From an uncultured Oscillospiraceae bacterium (GTDB lineage: Bacteria > Bacillota > Clostridia > Oscillospirales > Oscillospiraceae): a stretch of 64,000 nucleotides of DNA. This document shows, one piece after another, positions 27,660 to 36,911 of the stretch (the first letter of the stretch is position 1; every line of letters begins with the position of its first letter). A model generated the notes under the pieces. The model had not been told where the DNA came from and searched no databases. It saw nothing but the letters and a program-made list of their open reading frames with translations. The stretch lies in assembly GCA_934654755.1 (NCBI GenBank), contig CAKUGQ010000003.1, forward strand, positions 59,791-123,790, in the 5' to 3' direction. The position numbers and the translations under genes were made by a program.

Positions 27660-28201
27660 CAAAGCGGGCTCTGGAACAGTCACTGAAGAATCTGCTGTTG
27701 AAAAAGCCATTAAACAAGATCACCATCAATGATATTACGGAGGACTGCGGCATCAACCGCATGACGTTTTACTACCATTTTAAGGATATCTATGATCTGG
27801 TAGAATGGGCCTGCCTGGAGGATGCGCGCAAGGCCCTTGCAGAGAAGAAAACGCACGATACTTGGCAGGAGGGATTTTTGCAGATTTTCGAGGCGGTGCG
27901 AGAGAATAAGCCGTTTGTCCTGAATGTCTATCGCTGTGCGGATCGCGAGCAGGTGGAGAAATATCTTAAAACACTGACCGATGAGCTGATTATGGGAGTG
28001 ATTGAAGAGGAAGCCGCAGAGCTGACCGTCCGCGAAGAGGACAAGCGTTTCATTGCGCGGGTATATTCTTACATTTTTGTCGGCATCATGCTTGACTGGG
28101 TACGCGACGGCATGACCGTAGAACCGGAAAAAATTGTTGCCGACCTCGCACAGGTCGTCCAAGGCACCATTGCCTCGGCCCTATATCGGTTTCAGATTTA
28201 G
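27647..28201 (+). CDS. TetR-family regulator
   Basis: The 184-residue protein has an N-terminal TetR helix-turn-helix (KKPLNKITINDITEDCGINR, then MTFYYHFKDIYDLVEW). Its C-terminal part resembles DhaS-type TetR proteins. It overlaps ogt and lies just upstream of the oleate hydratase gene, separated by a terminator. Control of oleate hydratase in response to a fatty acid is a reasonable inference from position only. Confidence 0.85.
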   Translation: MSQVTKRALEQSLKNLLLKKPLNKITINDITEDCGINRMTFYYHFKDIYDLVEWACLEDARKALAEKKTHDTWQEGFLQIFEAVRENKPFVLNVYRCADREQVEKYLKTLTDELIMGVIEEEAAELTVREEDKRFIARVYSYIFVGIMLDWVRDGMTVEPEKIVADLAQVVQGTIASALYRFQI

Positions 28202-28237
28202 CAAAAAACTGAAAATGATAAATAATCCGGCAGAAAA

Positions 28238-28272
28238 AGCTCCGTGATAGGTTTCTTATCACGGAGCTCTTT
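28238..28272 (+). terminator. Intrinsic terminator after the TetR gene
   Basis: AGCTCCGTGATA pairs perfectly with TATCACGGAGCT around a short loop, followed by CTTT. It separates the regulator from the oleate hydratase gene. Confidence 0.8.
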
Positions 28273-28343
28273 CTGTTGATGGTATTTTTTCGGGCGAGTG
28301 GGTATAATCGAGGCATAAGAAAAAACAAACGGAGGTTTCGATT

Positions 28344-30137
28344 ATGTATTACTCAGCAGGAACTTATGAAGCATTCGCTCATCCCGAAAAGCCGAAGGAT
28401 GTGGATAAAAAATCGGCTTACATCATTGGCACCGGTCTGGCGGGCCTGACCGCCGCCTTTTACCTGGTCCGTGACGGGCAGATGAAGGGAGAGCACATCC
28501 ATCTGCTGGAAAAGCTGGATCTGGCGGGCGGCAGCTGCGACGGCCGTAAGGATATCACCAAGGGCTTCTTTATGCGGGGCGGCCGCGAAATGGACAACCA
28601 TTTCGAGGTCATGTGGGACACCTTCCGCGATGTCCCGTCCATTGAAACGCCGGGCGTTTCCGTCCTGGACGAATACTACTGGCTCAATAAGCACGATCCC
28701 AACTATTCTCTGTGCCGTGCCAGCGTGAACCGTGGCGAGGACGCTCACACGGATAAGCAGTTCAAGTTGGACAAGGACTCCGCCATGGCGCTGTCCAAGC
28801 TATTCCTGACGCCGGAAAAGGATCTGGAAGACAAAAAGATTTCCGATGTTCTGCCGGAGTCTTTCTGGAGCACAAATTTCTGGCTGTATTGGCAGACCAT
28901 GTTCGCGTTCCAGCGTTGGTCCAGCGCTCTGGAGATGAAGCGGTATCTGTGCCGCTATGTCCATCACATCGACGGCCTGCCCGATTTCAGCGCCCTGCGC
29001 TTCACCAAGTATAACCAGTATGAGAGCATGATCCTGCCGCTCGTCAAGTATCTTGAATCGCACGGTGTGCGCATCGAGTACGGCATGGATGTCAAGAATG
29101 TCATCATCGAAACCGAGGGAGACAAGAAGGTTGCCAAGCAGATTGTGTATGTCAAGGACGGCGAGGAGCAGACCATCGACCTCATCGAGGACGATCTGGT
29201 GTTCATCACCAATGGCTGCTGCACCGATACCTCCTGCTATGGCGACCAGACTCATGCCCCCGATCTGTCCGGCGTAAAGAACGGTGCAGGGGAGTCCTGG
29301 GATATGTGGAAAGCTATCGCCGCACAGGCTGAGCACGGCGAGTACGGCAACCCGGATAAGTTCTGCTCCGATGTGGACGCCACCAACTGGATGAGCGCTA
29401 CCGTCGCCACTTCCAATGAAGAGATCATTCAGCACATTATGAATGTCTGCAAGCGCGACCCGCGCTCCGGCAAGGTAACCACCGGCGGCATTGTCACCGT
29501 CAAGGACAGCACCGACAACTGGTATCTCTCCTGGACCATTAACCGCCAGCCGCAGTTCAAGTCCCAAGATAAGAACATGGTGCTTGTGTGGCTGTATTCC
29601 CTGAATACCAACAGAGAAGGCAACTACGTAAAGAAGGCCATGCGGGACTGCACCGGTGAAGAGGTCTGCCGCGAGTGGCTGTACCACATCGGCGTGCCGA
29701 CCGAAAAGATCGACGCACTGGCGCACGATGCCTGCAACACCACTACCTGCTTCATGCCGTATATCAACGCCTTCTTCCAGCCTCGTAAGGAGTCTGACCG
29801 TCCGAAGGTCGTGCCCGACGGCGCTGTGAACTTCGCTTTCATCGGCCAGTTCGCCGAGACACCCCGTGACACCATCTTCACCACCGAGTATTCCATGCGT
29901 ACCGGCATGGAGTCGGTTTACACCCTGTTGGACATCGACCGCGGCGTGCCGGAGGTCTGGGGCAGCAAATACGATGTGCGTGAGATCCTGCGTGCTTGCT
30001 ACTACGCCATCGACAAGAAGCCGATCACCGATGCAAAGCTGACCTTTGCCGAGAAGGAATTGCTGAAGGTCGTAATGAGAAAGGTCAAAGGCACCGATAT
30101 TGAGATTCTGCTGAAAGAAAGCGGACTCATCGGGTAA
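28344..30137 (+). CDS. ohyA: Oleate hydratase
   Basis: The 597-residue FAD-dependent protein of the MCRA family has usual full length. The N-terminal dinucleotide-binding motif is YIIGTGLAGLTAAFYL (about 26-41), followed by LLEKLDLAGGSCDG and FMRGGREMDNHFE, all characteristic. It adds water to the cis-9 double bond of oleic and related acids to give 10-hydroxy fatty acids, a detoxification step in gut bacteria. ACGGAGG precedes the ATG and a TATAAT lies at 28303-28308, without a clear -35. The upstream TetR-type gene may control it, and DegV, a fatty-acid-binding protein, is encoded convergently next to it. Confidence 0.95.
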   Translation: MYYSAGTYEAFAHPEKPKDVDKKSAYIIGTGLAGLTAAFYLVRDGQMKGEHIHLLEKLDLAGGSCDGRKDITKGFFMRGGREMDNHFEVMWDTFRDVPSIETPGVSVLDEYYWLNKHDPNYSLCRASVNRGEDAHTDKQFKLDKDSAMALSKLFLTPEKDLEDKKISDVLPESFWSTNFWLYWQTMFAFQRWSSALEMKRYLCRYVHHIDGLPDFSALRFTKYNQYESMILPLVKYLESHGVRIEYGMDVKNVIIETEGDKKVAKQIVYVKDGEEQTIDLIEDDLVFITNGCCTDTSCYGDQTHAPDLSGVKNGAGESWDMWKAIAAQAEHGEYGNPDKFCSDVDATNWMSATVATSNEEIIQHIMNVCKRDPRSGKVTTGGIVTVKDSTDNWYLSWTINRQPQFKSQDKNMVLVWLYSLNTNREGNYVKKAMRDCTGEEVCREWLYHIGVPTEKIDALAHDACNTTTCFMPYINAFFQPRKESDRPKVVPDGAVNFAFIGQFAETPRDTIFTTEYSMRTGMESVYTLLDIDRGVPEVWGSKYDVREILRACYYAIDKKPITDAKLTFAEKELLKVVMRKVKGTDIEILLKESGLIG

Positions 30138-30153
30138 AAAACAGATTCGGATG

Positions 30154-30183
30154 ATTGCCACGGGTGCTTTTGCCCGTGGCAAT
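30154..30183 (+). terminator. Terminator-like hairpin after ohyA
   Basis: ATTGCCACGGG pairs with CCCGTGGCAAT around TGCTTTTG. The following T-run is poor (ATCTT). Confidence 0.6.
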
Positions 30184-30217
30184 ATCTTACGGGGGCTTTC
30201 CTCTTTGAAACCGCAAT

Positions 30218-30251
30218 AAGCCGCCCGCCTCCGTTTGGAGGCGGGCGGCTT
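30218..30251. terminator. Terminator-like hairpin at the degV 3' end
   Basis: A perfect 15-bp GC-rich stem (AAGCCGCCCGCCTCC) has a four-base loop. The U-tract is weak in both directions, but placement between convergent genes fits a terminator. Confidence 0.65.
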
Positions 30252-30264
30252 GTATCATTTTAAT

Positions 30265-31140
30265 TCAACGCTCGTAGCCGACGTAGAAGACCGACAGCGT
30301 GCCGGGACCGGAGTGCGCGCCGATCACGGGGCCGTTGAAGTTGATGTAGATCTCCTCAACGCCGTTTTGGCGCAGGATCGCCTCCAATGCCTTTGCATCT
30401 TCCATGCAGTCGCCGTGAACGATAAAGGCCAGCTTTGCATATTCCGGGCGGACGCCCTCCTTCATGTGACGCGCGATTTCCTCGATCGACTTCTTGCGGC
30501 CGCGCATCTTGGAGACATTGATCAGTCGGCCAAGGTTATCGACATGCAGAATCGGCTTGATGCCCAGCGCACTGCCGAGTAGCGCGGTAGCTGCGCTGAC
30601 CCGTCCGCCGCGCTTAAGGAAGAAAAGGTCATCGACCGTGAACCAGTGACAAATGCTCAGCTTCATGCCCTCTGCGAATTCGGCCACCTCCTCCAGCCCT
30701 GCGCCTTCCTGACGCTTTTTTGCAGCGAGATAGACCAGCATTCCTTCGCCCAGGGACGCGCAGAGCGTGTCAATCACACGCACGGTGCGGCCCGGGAATT
30801 TCTCGCAAAGCTCCGCTGCGGCAATTTTTGCCGCTTCGACAGTGCTTGAAAGTGCAGAGGAGAAACCAAGGTACAGAATATCAAGCCCCTGCGCCAGATA
30901 GCCCTCCATAAAATGGTGAAAGTCGCCGACATTGACGGCCGAAGTGGTGGGACGGCCGCCCTCGCGCAGCATTTTGTAAAAGTCTCTATTTTTAATTTCC
31001 CGCTCATCGGGGTAGTTGTTGTAGGTCTTTCCGTTGATGGTCATTTGCAGGGGAATGACGGCCAGGTCATATTGCTCGACCAGCCCTGCTGAGAGGTCGG
31101 ATGCGGAATCGGTCATGAGAATGAATTTTTGCTGTTCCAT
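30265..31140 (-). CDS. DegV family fatty-acid-binding protein
   Basis: The 291-residue protein is a complete DegV: N-terminal LMTDSASDLS, the PTTSAVNVGDF motif, and LYLGFSSALSSTVEAA. It also has DTLCASLGEGMLV, SICHWFTVDDLFFLKRGGRVS and a C-terminal GPVIGAHSGPGTL. DegV proteins bind fatty acids; some (FakB) hand them to a fatty-acid kinase. No fakA is present here. Convergent placement with ohyA suggests, but does not prove, a shared fatty-acid theme. It reads from its own promoter. Confidence 0.92.
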   Translation of the reverse strand: MEQQKFILMTDSASDLSAGLVEQYDLAVIPLQMTINGKTYNNYPDEREIKNRDFYKMLREGGRPTTSAVNVGDFHHFMEGYLAQGLDILYLGFSSALSSTVEAAKIAAAELCEKFPGRTVRVIDTLCASLGEGMLVYLAAKKRQEGAGLEEVAEFAEGMKLSICHWFTVDDLFFLKRGGRVSAATALLGSALGIKPILHVDNLGRLINVSKMRGRKKSIEEIARHMKEGVRPEYAKLAFIVHGDCMEDAKALEAILRQNGVEEIYINFNGPVIGAHSGPGTLSVFYVGYER

Positions 31141-31171
31141 ACTAGCCTCCGGAGTTGTGATTTACGCCAAC

Positions 31172-31200
31172 AGTATAAGCACCATCCCGGAAAAAGTCAC
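31172..31200 (-). promoter_or_regulatory. degV promoter
   Basis: On the minus strand GTGACT, 17 bp, TATACT, about 30 bp before the ATG. Confidence 0.6.
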
Positions 31201-31235
31201 GCCACGGATGCGGGGAAAGGCTCTACCGAGACGGG

Positions 31236-31272
31236 AGCAGGGCTCTACTGACAGTAGAGCCCTGCTTTTTTG
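31236..31272 (+). terminator. Strong orphan terminator hairpin
   Basis: AGCAGGGCTCTACT pairs perfectly with AGTAGAGCCCTGCT around GAC, followed by TTTTTT on the + strand. Both neighbouring genes run on the minus strand, so it faces away from them; a partial second copy of GGCTCTAC lies just upstream (about 31219). It may block antisense transcription into the next gene or be a leftover. Confidence 0.65.
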
Positions 31273-31296
31273 ACATATAAACATTCGAAAGTAACA

Positions 31297-32004
31297 CTAA
31301 GAAAACAGCAGTGCGGTAATACCGGAGAGGATGGGCTGATGCAGCAGATAAATCTCCAGCGAATGCCGCCCGACAAAGCACAGGAAGCGCAGCAGAAAGA
31401 AATCGGCATTGACGCGGGGGAGGAGACTCTGCTTTCTGCGATAGACGAGCTTGCCGAGCCCCGCGCCGATCACAAACCAGCCGAAAAAGGGCAGCAGCGG
31501 AAAGTAATCGCTCCCGGTGAAAAAACCGGGCTGCCGCAGTCCGAGCGGAAACAGGAAGGGAACGCCGACCTCGACCGTAGCCATCCAGTATCCGAGCGCG
31601 GCCAGTGCTGCGCCAAGCAGCAGCATGGCCCAATGCGGAAGCTTGCGCAGCAGGGGAAAGAGCATCATACTCACGCCGAGCAGATGCAGGATGCCGAACC
31701 ATATGGCAATTCGCTGGAAGCCGAGTACGTACTCCATGAACAGCGTAGCATAGGAGATCAGAAGCCCGGCACCGAATACAAGCACGCCGCGTTTGAAGCT
31801 GCGCCCGGCCAGCGTGGCGCAAATACCGGAAAGGAGAATGAAGGAGAGATTTCCATAATTCTGAATCAGTTGCAACCAGTAGGGAACCTCGAGCTCCAAC
31901 CCGCCGAATGCCGTCAGGTCGTAAACGAAGTGGACGACGATCATCCCCAGCACACACAGGCCGCGAAAGGCATCCAGTTCCCAAATCCGCTGCTTTGTTG
32001 TCAT
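31297..32004 (-). CDS. DUF1624 membrane acyltransferase-like protein
   Basis: The 235-residue polytopic protein begins with RIWELDAFRGLCVLGMIVVH, the opening motif of the heparan-alpha-glucosaminide N-acetyltransferase catalytic (DUF1624) family. About six membrane segments follow, with a late FVGRHSLEIYLLHQPIL that is also typical. Bacterial members are presumed to move acyl groups across the membrane, but substrates are unknown. Its start overlaps the stop of the upstream acyl-CoA synthetase gene by 4 bp, so the two are translated together. Confidence 0.85.
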   Translation of the reverse strand: MTTKQRIWELDAFRGLCVLGMIVVHFVYDLTAFGGLELEVPYWLQLIQNYGNLSFILLSGICATLAGRSFKRGVLVFGAGLLISYATLFMEYVLGFQRIAIWFGILHLLGVSMMLFPLLRKLPHWAMLLLGAALAALGYWMATVEVGVPFLFPLGLRQPGFFTGSDYFPLLPFFGWFVIGAGLGKLVYRRKQSLLPRVNADFFLLRFLCFVGRHSLEIYLLHQPILSGITALLFS

Positions 32005-33722
32005 TGCTTTGCCTCCTTTTGCGCTTCTTCCTCCTCGAGGACACGGTAGGCAACTTTTCCGACGCGGGTCTTCGGCAGATCCTCGCGGAATTCAATCGCA
32101 TAGGGGAGAGCGTAACGTGCGATGCGTGCGGCGCAGTAATCCATCAGCTCATGACGCAGTGCATCTGAGGCGGTAATGCCGGGGCGCAGCACCACAAAGG
32201 CTTTCACCTTTTGCATTTTGTACGGGTCTTTCACGCCGATGACGCAGGAGAGAAGCACTTTTTCGTGACTGTCCAGCACGTTTTCGATCCGGCTGGGATA
32301 GACGTTATAGCCGGAGGAAACGATCATTCGCTTGATGCGCTGGCGGAAATAGACAAAGCCGTCCTCATCCATCATGCCCAGATCGCCCGTGTGCAGCCAC
32401 AGTTTACCGTCAGCGTGGCGGCGCAGCACAAGCGCCGTTTCTTCGGGGTTGTCCAGATAACCCAGCATGACGCTGGGGCCGCTCAGACAGATTTCTCCCT
32501 CCTGCCGTGCATCCAGTTCCTCGCAGGTGCCGGGGCGGACGATTTTGTAATAGGTGTCCGGAAAAGGAATACCGATAGAGCCCTCGCGGGCATAATCGGC
32601 GGGAGTCAGACAGCTTGCAGTGACACATTCCGTCGTTCCATAGCCCTCACGGATCTGCGCCCTTGCGCCGTGTGCGAGCAGAAAGCTGTCAACCTTTCGC
32701 TTCAGTTCTACGGAGAGCGAGTCTCCGCCGGAGAATACACCCGTCAGGAAGGACAGGTCGGTATGCTCAAGCCCTTCGGCGCGAAGCAGAGCTTCAAACA
32801 GCGTCGGTACGCCGGGGATGAGATTCGGCTTCTTTGTGCGCAGCAGCTTTGCATAGAGCCTGATGCTGAAATTCGGTACAAGCAGGCACTTTGCTCCGCC
32901 GACCAGTGCGGTGTGGATTCCGATGCCCAGACCGAAGCCGTGGAAGATCGGCATGATCGAAAGCATGGTTTGTCCGTGCAGATCACTCAGACCGCTGGCA
33001 GCGATGGTTTGCAGCGCAAGAGCGTTGAAACTGTAGCCGGAAAGACAAATACCCTTGGTTGTGCCGGTTGTGCCGCCGGAATAAAGGATGCTTGCGCAGT
33101 CGCGGCAATTGCTGTCATCGGGAGGAAGCGTATTGTCGGCGTGGCGGAGAAGCTCCGACCAGAAAAGAAAATCGCCGGTATTCGGAAGCTTCGGGTCTTT
33201 TTTGCCCTCCGTAAGCCGGTAGCCGAGTCTTGTCAGGAGAGAAAGCTCGTCCGGAATGCGTGCCAGAAGCAACGTCGGTTTGTATTCAAGCCCCTGCATT
33301 GCCTGCGTGAGCTTATCGTAGAAGCGGTCGAGCGCCAGAACGGCCTTACTGCCGGATACACGCAGATAAAAGCGAATCTCCTCCACTGCGGAGAGCGGAT
33401 GGATCATGTTGGAGACTGCTCCGAGACGGCTGAGCGCATAGAAGCAGTCCACCGCCTGCGGCGAATTTGGCATACAGATTGTCACACGGTCGCCGCGCCG
33501 GATCCCGATCCGGTACAGTGCGCGTGCGCTTTGCTCAACGCGGCGTGCAAATTCCGCATAGGTTGTTTTTTTACCGAGAAATTCATAGGCGCAGAGCCCC
33601 GGATTGGCCTGCGCGGTTTCGTGAACAAGCTGCCACAGCGTTTTCTCCGGGTAGTCCAGATGGGTGGGCATCGTTCCGTAAAAACGCAGCCAAGGCGCTT
33701 CGGCTGACAGGGACATGGGCAT
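32001..33722 (-). CDS. AMP-forming acyl-CoA synthetase-like protein
   Basis: The 573-residue member of the ANL superfamily has the P-loop-like LYSGGTTGTTKG (about 220-231), GYGTTE (about 360) and a hinge LHTGDLG / RIKRMIVSSGYNVYPSRIE. Its C-terminal catalytic Lys region is DLPKTRVGKVAYR. It should activate a carboxylic acid with ATP to an acyl-adenylate and then pass it to CoA. GGAGG lies before the ATG at 33722. Translational coupling to the DUF1624 gene suggests the acyl product could feed that membrane acyltransferase (inference). Exact substrate unknown. Confidence 0.88.
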   Translation of the reverse strand: MPMSLSAEAPWLRFYGTMPTHLDYPEKTLWQLVHETAQANPGLCAYEFLGKKTTYAEFARRVEQSARALYRIGIRRGDRVTICMPNSPQAVDCFYALSRLGAVSNMIHPLSAVEEIRFYLRVSGSKAVLALDRFYDKLTQAMQGLEYKPTLLLARIPDELSLLTRLGYRLTEGKKDPKLPNTGDFLFWSELLRHADNTLPPDDSNCRDCASILYSGGTTGTTKGICLSGYSFNALALQTIAASGLSDLHGQTMLSIMPIFHGFGLGIGIHTALVGGAKCLLVPNFSIRLYAKLLRTKKPNLIPGVPTLFEALLRAEGLEHTDLSFLTGVFSGGDSLSVELKRKVDSFLLAHGARAQIREGYGTTECVTASCLTPADYAREGSIGIPFPDTYYKIVRPGTCEELDARQEGEICLSGPSVMLGYLDNPEETALVLRRHADGKLWLHTGDLGMMDEDGFVYFRQRIKRMIVSSGYNVYPSRIENVLDSHEKVLLSCVIGVKDPYKMQKVKAFVVLRPGITASDALRHELMDYCAARIARYALPYAIEFREDLPKTRVGKVAYRVLEEEEAQKEAKQ

Positions 33723-33814
33723 TTCGCCTCCGTTCGAGTCTATTCTTCGAAATTATAGCAGATATATCGTCAAAAGGGAAGCGCAAAGTTTTTCCCGAAA
33801 CCGAAAATCCCCTC

Positions 33815-33843
33815 TTTCATTCTCATCGGAAACGGATTATAAT
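33815..33843 (+). promoter_or_regulatory. pcrA promoter
   Basis: TTTCAT, 17 bp and a perfect TATAAT end 29 bp upstream of the ATG. The -35 is poor. A minus-strand TATAAT at 33752-33757 probably serves the divergent acyl-CoA synthetase gene. Confidence 0.5.
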
Positions 33844-33872
33844 GGGTACAGAAAATCAGAGAGGTACTTACC

Positions 33873-36233
33873 ATGACACAGGAGATTTCCCGGCGCTTTT
33901 GCGCCGCCAGACGGGCTTATATCGCCGCGCAGTTTTCGCGGCTGAATGAAATGCAGCTTCAGGCTGCGCTGACGACGCAAGGGCCGCTTCTGCTGCTGGC
34001 GGGCGCCGGCAGCGGCAAGACGACCGTCCTGATCAGCCGCATTGCCAATCTGGTGCGCTACGGCCGCGCCTCGGACAGCAATGAGCTTCCGCCCATTTGC
34101 GGTTGGGAGGATGTGGAGTATCTGGAGGCTATGCGCGGTCAACGGGATGAAGAAGCCGACAGCCTCTGCGCGCTTGACCCTGCGCCGCCCTGGACAATTC
34201 TTGCCATCACCTTTACGAATAAGGCTGCAAACGAGCTGAAGGATCGGCTTGAGGCGATGCTGGGCGAGCAGGCGCGTGACATCTGGGCGATGACATTCCA
34301 TTCCGCCTGCTGCCGCATTTTGCGCCGCGAGATCGAACGGCTGGGCTATGAGCGCAGCTTTACGATCTATGATACTTCGGATTCCGAGCGTGTGGTCAAG
34401 GAGCTGCTGCGTGAGCGCAATCTGGATGATAAGGTGTTTCAGCCGCGCATGATCCTCGGCGAGATCTCGCGGGCAAAGGATTCAATGCAGTCGCCGCAGG
34501 ACTATGCCCGTGCGGTGGGAGACGATTTCCGCCTCAAGCGCGTCGTAGAATTGTATACGGAGTACCAAAACCGCCTGCGCGCGTCAAATGCGCTGGATTT
34601 TGACGATATTATAGTCCTGACGGTGAAGCTCCTTCAGGAATACCCGGAGGTACGGGAATACTATCAGCGCAAATTCCGCTATGTGCTGATCGACGAATAT
34701 CAGGATACAAACCATGTGCAGTATTTGCTTGCGTCCCTGCTGGCAGGCAGCCATCACAATATCTGCGTCGTCGGCGACGACGATCAGAGCATCTACCGCT
34801 TTCGCGGCGCGACCATTCGGAACATTCTGGAGTTTGAAAACGAGTATAAGGGGGCAAAGGTCATTCGCCTGGAGCAGAACTACCGCTCGACACAGACGAT
34901 TCTCGACGCAGCCAATGCCGTCATTGCGCATAACCGCGGCCGTAAGGGCAAAAAACTCTGGACGGAAAACGGCTCGGGCGACCGTATTGTGCACTATGAG
35001 GCTTATAACGAGCAGGAGGAGGCAAGCTTCGTCGCCGACCGGATTCTCTCCGAGGCGCGCGGCGGCCGCGGCTTCCGTGACAACGCTGTGCTCTACCGTA
35101 CGAATGCACAGTCCAATGCACTGGAATATGCGTTCAAACGGGCGGGCGTGCCGTACCGCATCATCGGCGGCACGCGCTTCTTTGACCGCGCGGAGGTCAA
35201 GGATATGCTGGCGTACCTCTGGGTCATTAACAACCGCAGCGATGATCTGCGTCTCAAGCGTATCCTTAATCAGCCCCCGCGCGGGATCGGGGCAAAGACC
35301 GTCGAGACCATCGAACGGCTCTGCACTGCCTCCGGCGAACCGCTGTATACCGTTATCAGCGACCCCTACAGTTACCCTGCCGCGGAGCGCGCCGCGCAGA
35401 AGCTGATGGGCTTCACTGTGCTGATTGAACAGTGCGCGGAGCTGCTGCAAACGCTGCCGCTGCCGGAATTCTACGAGGAACTGCTCATCCGTACGGGCTA
35501 TGTAACCATGCTGGAGCAGAAGGACGACCCTGAAAACCGCACGCGGTTGGAAAACGTGCGCGAACTGAAGTCCTCTATCGTTAATTATGTCGAAACGGCC
35601 GAGGAGCCGACGCTCGGCGGCTTCCTGGAGGAGATTGCACTGTATACGGACATCGATCAGTACGACCGCGATGCCGATGCCGTGGTCATGATGACCATCC
35701 ACTCGGCGAAAGGCTTGGAGTTTCCGAACGTCTTTCTTGTTGGCGCGGAGGACGGGCTTTTCCCGGGCTCGCGTGCGTTCGGCGAGGAGCAGGAAATGGA
35801 GGAGGAGCGGCGCTTGTGTTATGTTGCCATTACCCGCGCCAAGCGCCGCCTGACCATCACAAGCGCGCGTCAGAGAATGCTCTACGGTCACACAACGGCC
35901 GCAAAGCCTTCCCGTTTTCTGGATGAAATCCCGGAGGAGCTGATCGTCCACGAAGGCAAACGTCGCCCGGACCATGAGGTACAGGCTGCCGCCGCTCACG
36001 TGCCGCAACGTACCGTAGGTGCTTTCTCCACGCGTCGCCCGGCGCCTTCCGCCGGCGCGCCGCTGCCGGGCTTTGCCAAGGGGGATATGGTGCTGCATGA
36101 CAGCTTCGGCAAGGGCATGGTGCTCTCCGTACTGCCCACGGGAAACGATGCCATGCTGGAAATCGCATTTGACAGCATCGGCACAAAACGGCTGATGGCG
36201 CGTGCCGCCGCAGCCCGGATGAAAAAGCTGTAA
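33873..36233 (+). CDS. pcrA: UvrD/PcrA-type ATP-dependent DNA helicase
   Basis: The 786-residue SF1A helicase has LNEMQLQAAL (Q motif), Walker A LAGAGSGKTTVL (about 48), and DEYQDTN (motif II). VGDDDQSIYRFRGA (motif III), LEQNYRS (IV), MMTIHSAKGLEF (V) and LCYVAITRAKRRL (VI) follow. It unwinds DNA 3' to 5' in repair and replication restart. A short insert of about 40 residues sits between Walker A and the NKAANELKDRL motif. The C-terminal part ends in a Tudor-like segment (GDMVLHDSFGKGMVLSV), usual for PcrA. Confidence 0.95.
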   Translation: MTQEISRRFCAARRAYIAAQFSRLNEMQLQAALTTQGPLLLLAGAGSGKTTVLISRIANLVRYGRASDSNELPPICGWEDVEYLEAMRGQRDEEADSLCALDPAPPWTILAITFTNKAANELKDRLEAMLGEQARDIWAMTFHSACCRILRREIERLGYERSFTIYDTSDSERVVKELLRERNLDDKVFQPRMILGEISRAKDSMQSPQDYARAVGDDFRLKRVVELYTEYQNRLRASNALDFDDIIVLTVKLLQEYPEVREYYQRKFRYVLIDEYQDTNHVQYLLASLLAGSHHNICVVGDDDQSIYRFRGATIRNILEFENEYKGAKVIRLEQNYRSTQTILDAANAVIAHNRGRKGKKLWTENGSGDRIVHYEAYNEQEEASFVADRILSEARGGRGFRDNAVLYRTNAQSNALEYAFKRAGVPYRIIGGTRFFDRAEVKDMLAYLWVINNRSDDLRLKRILNQPPRGIGAKTVETIERLCTASGEPLYTVISDPYSYPAAERAAQKLMGFTVLIEQCAELLQTLPLPEFYEELLIRTGYVTMLEQKDDPENRTRLENVRELKSSIVNYVETAEEPTLGGFLEEIALYTDIDQYDRDADAVVMMTIHSAKGLEFPNVFLVGAEDGLFPGSRAFGEEQEMEEERRLCYVAITRAKRRLTITSARQRMLYGHTTAAKPSRFLDEIPEELIVHEGKRRPDHEVQAAAAHVPQRTVGAFSTRRPAPSAGAPLPGFAKGDMVLHDSFGKGMVLSVLPTGNDAMLEIAFDSIGTKRLMARAAAARMKKL

Positions 36234-36272
36234 TATCCCGCGCCTGCGGCGCATAATCTGCGTCGGAGGTGT

Positions 36273-36911
36273 ATGCCCATGACGTTCGCCCAGCGTGATA
36301 CACTCAGAAAGCTGCTCGCCCTTGCCCTCGTGTTTCTGACGGCGATGGCGTTGCTTTACCGCTATCGTCTTGCGCCTGCGGCGGCGGATCTGCTGGCAAT
36401 TCAGGTGGATAATCAGGCATCGGATGCCATCAATGCCGCCATTGCAGAGCAAATCGCAGCGGGTGAGATCGACTACGAACGGATCATTTCCCTGGAAACG
36501 GATGCACAGGGGAATATTACGGCTGTTCATACAAATGCGGCGGAGGTTAACAGACTGAAAAGCGCCGTGCTCATCCGTGTGGATGCCAAGCTGGAGCAGC
36601 TGTCCGTTGAGGAGTTGGGCGTACCGCTGGGAAGCGTCCTGCTGCCGGAACTTTTTTCCGGACGCGGACCGGAGCTGAATGCGCGGGTACTTGCAATCCG
36701 AACGACGGATGCGGTGTTCCGCAACAGCTTCCTTGAGGCGGGTATTAACCAGACTTTGCATCGTATCTTTATCGACATTCATGTTGTCGTGACCATTTTG
36801 ACCTACGACGGGATGCGCGAAATTCCGGTCGATTCGGCCGTGCTTGCCGCAGAGACGGTCATTGTCGGCCGAGTACCGCAGACTTATTTCGGCATGGAGG
36901 ATTTACCATGA
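36273..36911 (+). CDS. yunB: Sporulation protein YunB
   Basis: The 212-residue protein has an N-terminal membrane anchor (about 12-35) and the conserved YunB body: VDNQASDAINAAIAEQI, an ISLETDAQGNITAVHTNAAEVNRLKS core, PLGSVLLPELFSGRGPELNARV, and VVTILTYDGM. In Bacillus it is a sigma-E-dependent sporulation protein of unclear function. Two ATGs sit close together; GGAGG lies 7-8 bases before the first. Its stop overlaps the ligA start by 4 bp, an unusual pairing of a sporulation gene with housekeeping DNA ligase. Confidence 0.88.
   Translation: MPMTFAQRDTLRKLLALALVFLTAMALLYRYRLAPAAADLLAIQVDNQASDAINAAIAEQIAAGEIDYERIISLETDAQGNITAVHTNAAEVNRLKSAVLIRVDAKLEQLSVEELGVPLGSVLLPELFSGRGPELNARVLAIRTTDAVFRNSFLEAGINQTLHRIFIDIHVVVTILTYDGMREIPVDSAVLAAETVIVGRVPQTYFGMEDLP

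Noticed and set aside
28800..30182. 460-codon minus-strand open frame
   Set aside because: Antisense to oleate hydratase, which has clear family motifs on the + strand.
31223..32101. 292-codon minus-strand frame over the DUF1624 gene
   Set aside because: Arg-rich translation in another frame of the same strand; the DUF1624 frame has clear family motifs and membrane segments.
34584..36782. 732-codon open frame on the minus strand
   Set aside because: Antisense to pcrA and yunB, with Arg/His-rich shadow composition and no domains.
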